In this document: piece after piece, positions 6,236 through 8,736 of the stretch | Layout: the number at the start of each line of letters is the position of its first letter | Numbering within the stretch: the first letter of the stretch is position 1 | Assembly (NCBI GenBank): GCA_012514925.1 | Contig: JAAYZI010000152.1 | Coordinates: 1-8,736 of the forward strand | Origin: Deltaproteobacteria bacterium | GTDB lineage: Bacteria; Bdellovibrionota_C; UBA2361; JAAYZI01 | DNA: 8,736 nucleotides | Direction: 5' to 3' | Program-made: the position numbers and the translations under genes | The notes under the pieces: model-generated | Databases searched by the model: none | Seen by the model: the letters and a program-made list of their open reading frames with translations, nothing else | Told to the model about the DNA's origin: nothing

Positions 6236-7768
6236 CTATCGGGTAAGTTTTCGGCGCGTGCACTGGAGCACCGCTGCCGCTACGCAGCCAAGACTAAGGA
6301 GCCACCAGGGCAAGTCGCCGATGCGGCTATAAATAGTCCTAACTGAGAAGGGCTGGAGGTCGGCAAAGAGAACCCCTTCGCTAAAGGGTGGGATAGATGC
6401 GGTTGTGGCTCCGGTGGCGTCGACTACGGCTGTAAGGCCGCTGTTAGTGGATCTAAGTAAATAGCGGCGGTTCTCAATGCTTCGAAATGCTGCGATCTGG
6501 TGATGTTGATAAGGCGCGACACTGCGGCCGAACCAAGCATCGTTGGTAAGGTTCACTAAGAGTTCGGCTCCAGCTAGGACAGCCTCGCGCGCCAGGCTTT
6601 GCACTACATCTTCGTAGCAGATCAGTGGGGCGACCTTTAGAACCTTCGTTTCGGTTAGGGCGTCCATGATTGGAATATTAAAAACGCCTGCGGAGCTTCC
6701 GCTGCTAAAATTTGCAGCTCCAGGGTTTAGGCTTTGAATCCAGGGGAGCCAGGTGGCAAATGGCATGTACTCGCCAAAAGGCATCAGGATCCTTTTATGG
6801 TAAGGGGGCGGTACGCTTCCGTCCGGGAGCACCGCCATGGCGCTGTTAAAAAGATAGCGGTTGTTTTCGACACTGAAGGTGCCAAGCAGTAAAGCTGCGT
6901 CTTCCCCCAAGTAGGGCACCCGTGAGTCGTGCTTAACATGTCCGACTTCGGCTGGAATCCACTCTTGCAGAACTGTTTCCGGCCAAATTATAAGCAGGTT
7001 TGGTTTATGGCGCCGTGCCTCTTTCGAGAGAGCCAAGTAACGAGCTGTGTTCTGTTTGAAGTATTTGATGTCGTGTTTTTCAGCGATTGTAAGATTAGCC
7101 TGTACTAAGGCTACCGTTTGAGTGGGACCTTCAATTTTTTTAATCGCGTGAATTGTAAAGAAACCGTAAGCCAAAGCTGCCGCCCCGGCCAGGGCTGGCG
7201 CAAGCATGCGTAAGTGGCGCTCCTTAAGGTAGCAAAATCTGACCAGTGCTTCCGTTATCCAGCAGAGCAGAAAAGATACTAGTTGCGCGCCGGCTAGATC
7301 GGCAATCTGCACAAAAGGCAAAAACGCTAGTTGAGTGTGGCCGATTTGCCAGGGAAAGATGCGCACGGTTAAAAATTCAGCCGCAGTCCAGGCCAGAGAC
7401 AGACGCAAAGCAAAACGATCAAGCCCTACCGGTAGATTTAGAAAGAGAAAAGAGCAGATCAAATACTGTAGGGCGTTAAAAAGCGTAAAGCCTGTAAAAA
7501 TTAAAGCCGTGGCAGGTGGCGAGAATCCGCCGAATTCGGAGATGGTGCCAGCCAGCCAGTAAAATCCAAGGCAGCTGGTCAGCACGCCGCTAATGTAAGC
7601 GCAGAGATATGGCCTTTCGGCTTGTAGCAGCGTTAGTAGAAGGAACCCCATGCCGAGCCATGCTAGTAGCGCGCCCGGAATCTCTCCGGGAAACCACCAG
7701 GCAGTGCCGACGCAGAGGGCACTAATTAACGCCATCAAGCAGGGCCGTATGTGAGTAGTTGGTGCCAT
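6236..7768 (-). CDS. lnt: Apolipoprotein N-acyltransferase
   Basis: A 510-residue inner-membrane enzyme that adds the third acyl chain, taken from a phospholipid, to the N-terminal cysteine of diacylated lipoproteins. This is the last step of lipoprotein maturation before Lol sorting. The N-terminal half has several membrane segments between about residues 10 and 207, including the typical GFYWLAG (68-74). The periplasmic carbon-nitrogen hydrolase domain (about 217-475) carries the Glu-Lys-Cys triad: Glu264 in IWPET, Lys325 in YHKR, and Cys384 in ICYED. GEYMPF (332-337) and NLTNDAWFG (406-414) are also present. A last membrane helix (about 487-503) follows. Length and triad positions match E. 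coli Lnt closely, and the gene looks intact. It is divergent from ftsB across a 174-bp gap and heads the minus-strand group containing its likely lipoprotein substrate. The Shine-Dalgarno sequence is weak (an AGG eight bases before the ATG). Confidence 0.96.
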   Translation of the reverse strand: MAPTTHIRPCLMALISALCVGTAWWFPGEIPGALLAWLGMGFLLLTLLQAERPYLCAYISGVLTSCLGFYWLAGTISEFGGFSPPATALIFTGFTLFNALQYLICSFLFLNLPVGLDRFALRLSLAWTAAEFLTVRIFPWQIGHTQLAFLPFVQIADLAGAQLVSFLLCWITEALVRFCYLKERHLRMLAPALAGAAALAYGFFTIHAIKKIEGPTQTVALVQANLTIAEKHDIKYFKQNTARYLALSKEARRHKPNLLIIWPETVLQEWIPAEVGHVKHDSRVPYLGEDAALLLGTFSVENNRYLFNSAMAVLPDGSVPPPYHKRILMPFGEYMPFATWLPWIQSLNPGAANFSSGSSAGVFNIPIMDALTETKVLKVAPLICYEDVVQSLAREAVLAGAELLVNLTNDAWFGRSVAPYQHHQIAAFRSIENRRYLLRSTNSGLTAVVDATGATTASIPPFSEGVLFADLQPFSVRTIYSRIGDLPWWLLSLGCVAAAVLQCTRRKLTR

Positions 7769-7791
7769 AGCAAAAGCCTGGATGCCATTAA

Positions 7792-7797
7792 ATTGTA
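7792..7797 (-). promoter_or_regulatory. Candidate -10 box for lnt
   Basis: Read on the minus strand this is TACAAT, one base from the sigma-70 consensus, 23 bases before the lnt ATG. No good -35 hexamer lies 16-18 bp upstream, so the call rests on the -10 match and its position alone. Confidence 0.25.
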
Positions 7798-7860
7798 ATT
7801 TTTCCCAGTGTGGTAAGCATCTTTATCCTCTCCACGGCGCGTTATGTCATTTTAACCCCT

Positions 7861-7889
7861 TCGACTTCTAGCATATTTGGGGTTATACT
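7861..7889 (+). promoter_or_regulatory. Candidate sigma-70 promoter for ftsB
   Basis: TCGACT (7861-7866) and TATACT (7884-7889) are separated by 17 bp. The -10 matches the consensus at five of six positions and the -35 at four of six. Transcription would start near 7896 and give a leader of about 47 bases to the GTG at 7943. This fits the shorter ftsB start and argues against any start at 7877, which would lie upstream of the transcript. Confidence 0.45.
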
Positions 7890-7942
7890 CGCCAGGGAGC
7901 TGGGGGGTGCTCTGGCTTGGCATTATTCTGGAGGTGTTGGCT

Positions 7943-8263
7943 GTGCGGTATCTGACTCCCGTCTTGATTTTTGTTTTAGCGCTTACGATTGGGTTTCTTT
8001 CCATCTATGGTGGCGGTAGCTATGCTGCCTTGAAATCTTTAGAGCGCAGTTTAGCGATTCAAAAGAAGAAAAATCTGATTGAGCAGCGCTACGTCGAAAG
8101 GCTAGGGAAGCAGATCGATGGGCTTCAGCAAGATGATCGTGTTTTAGAGAAGGCGGCGCGTAACGAACTTGGCATGGCGCGTCCAAATGAGCTACTCTTT
8201 ATCTTTGATAACGAGGAGCCCGTCCTCGACGACGAAGAGTCTAGCGCTAAGAGGCTACCGTGA
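7943..8263 (+). CDS. FtsB/DivIC-family septum formation initiator protein
   Basis: A 106-residue bitopic inner-membrane protein of the family that bridges early and late divisome proteins, binding FtsL and FtsQ (DivIB in Gram-positives). One membrane helix (about 4-22) is followed by a coiled-coil stretch rich in Lys, Glu, Gln and Leu (about 30-68) and the signature LEKAARNELGMARPNEL (68-84), then an acidic tail (EEPVLDDEESS). The frame is open back to a TTG at 7877, but the GTG at 7943 is preferred. GGAGG (7930-7934) lies eight bases before it, the helix then starts at the usual place, and the length fits the family. The stop TGA overlaps the next gene's GTG by four bases. The family is clear; FtsB versus DivIC naming depends on the lineage. 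Confidence 0.9.
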   Translation: MRYLTPVLIFVLALTIGFLSIYGGGSYAALKSLERSLAIQKKKNLIEQRYVERLGKQIDGLQQDDRVLEKAARNELGMARPNELLFIFDNEEPVLDDEESSAKRLP

Positions 8264-8625
8264 GAGATTCAGATAGAGGACATGTTCGTGCAGCTCCGCA
8301 GTCCCGGGCACGAGTATCTCTTAGGAGACCGGTTGCGGCTAGTGCTATTTTAAAACCGTTGCTTAAGAAGCATGGTCTGGATAAGCAGCTTGCACGTTAT
8401 GAATTTGTGACCAGGTGGCGTGAGATTGTAGGCGAAGAAATTTCAAAGCGCAGCCGTCCCGCGTATTTTCGTGGCAACGTTCTGGTGGTGCAGGTTTCTA
8501 GCTCAGTTTGGGCCCAAGAGCTGGGATTTTACAAACACGTTATTTTAAACCGGATCCGTAAGCATGTGCGAGATGGCCAGATCGTGGACGATCTAGCTTT
8601 CTGTGTTAATGGGGATGGTTATTAA
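8260..8625 (+). CDS. DUF721 / DciA-like protein
   Basis: A 121-residue soluble protein of the DUF721 family. Some members (DciA) bind the replicative helicase DnaB and assist its loading in bacteria lacking DnaC or DnaI. The N-terminus (1-28) is basic and probably disordered. The domain runs from about 29 to 118 with family marks ILKPLLKKHGL (30-40), RWREIVGEEISKRSRP (52-67), VLVVQVSSSVWAQEL (74-88), and a final DLAFCVNG (111-118). The GTG start lies inside the ftsB stop (GTGA). AGAGG (8250-8254) precedes it by five bases, so translational coupling is likely. Helicase loading is established for DciA homologues, but DUF721 is divergent, so its role here is inferred. Confidence 0.85.
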   Translation: MRDSDRGHVRAAPQSRARVSLRRPVAASAILKPLLKKHGLDKQLARYEFVTRWREIVGEEISKRSRPAYFRGNVLVVQVSSSVWAQELGFYKHVILNRIRKHVRDGQIVDDLAFCVNGDGY

Positions 8626-8670
8626 CTCTTTGGGCTTTGTTCCTGGTCCTAATGATACCCCAAGTTTATC

Positions 8671-8694
8671 TTTACTTTCTCCGAGGAAAGTAAA
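8671..8694. repeat. Hairpin repeat, copy 2, downstream of the DUF721 gene
   Basis: TTTACTTTC (8671-8679) and GAAAGTAAA (8686-8694) form a perfect nine-base-pair stem with a six-base loop, 45 bases past the DUF721 stop. The inner 18 bases match 183-200 apart from three central bases. The stem is AT-rich and only TTT follows, so it is a weak terminator candidate. Confidence 0.5.
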
Positions 8695-8705
8695 TTTGTA
8701 GCGCC

Positions 8706-8718
8706 GCAAATAATTTGC
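8706..8718. other. Perfect palindrome GCAAATAATTTGC
   Basis: Six-base arms flank a single central A. It lies in the 8626-8736 region, which has no gene, between the hairpin at 8671-8694 and a GTGGTTACG motif at 8724-8732 that resembles half of the GTAANCGNTTAC palindrome. Possible readings are an operator for a gene beyond the window or part of a composite intergenic repeat. Confidence 0.35.
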
Positions 8719-8736
8719 AAGAAGTGGTTACGATGC

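Noticed and set aside
7877..8263. Longer 128-residue version of the FtsB-family protein from a TTG
   Set aside because: The extra 22 residues start upstream of the predicted transcription start and have no ribosome binding site. The GTG at 7943 has GGAGG at ideal spacing.

Overview
The window reads as chromosomal sequence from a Gram-negative bacterium of roughly balanced base composition. A complete apolipoprotein N-acyltransferase and an OmpA-type outer-membrane lipoprotein show the double membrane. A membrane-anchored Ser/Thr kinase with an N-terminal sensor and a C-terminal kinase domain recalls deltaproteobacterial-grade or planctomycete-like lineages, but nothing here fixes the phylum; that is inference.

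Layout. (A) Positions 1-236: the possible tail of an upstream gene, then a repeat-rich intergenic region. (B) Plus strand, 237-3917: three closely spaced genes (22 and 17 bp gaps). They encode a multi-spanning GT-C-like membrane protein of unknown function, a transmembrane sensor Ser/Thr kinase, and the 42-residue ribosomal protein THX, which is easily missed. (C) Positions 3918-4032: a repeat copy, then four 12-bp tandem units enclosed by a 17-bp inverted repeat, lying between convergent genes. (D) Minus strand, 7768 down to 4033: lnt, an OmpA-family lipoprotein (an expected Lnt substrate), then ahcY. (E) Plus strand, 7943-8625: a GTG-start FtsB/DivIC-family gene overlapping by 4 bp a DUF721/DciA-like gene. 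(F) 8626-8736: two inverted repeats and no gene.

The genes belong to envelope biogenesis (lnt, the OmpA lipoprotein, possibly the GT-C-like protein), signalling (the kinase), methyl-cycle housekeeping (ahcY), translation (THX) and division/replication (ftsB, dciA-like). The proteins mostly belong to recognisable families.

The most unusual signal is non-coding. A 25-bp core occurs at 107-131 and 3918-3942 in the same orientation (23/25 identical), bracketing the three-gene unit. An arm, ACTAGTA..TACGTAA, lies outside the left core, and its inverse lies outside the right core. This is the topology expected if a segment had inserted into one palindromic site and duplicated its core. No recombinase is visible, so insertion remains a hypothesis; a dispersed intergenic repeat family is the main alternative.
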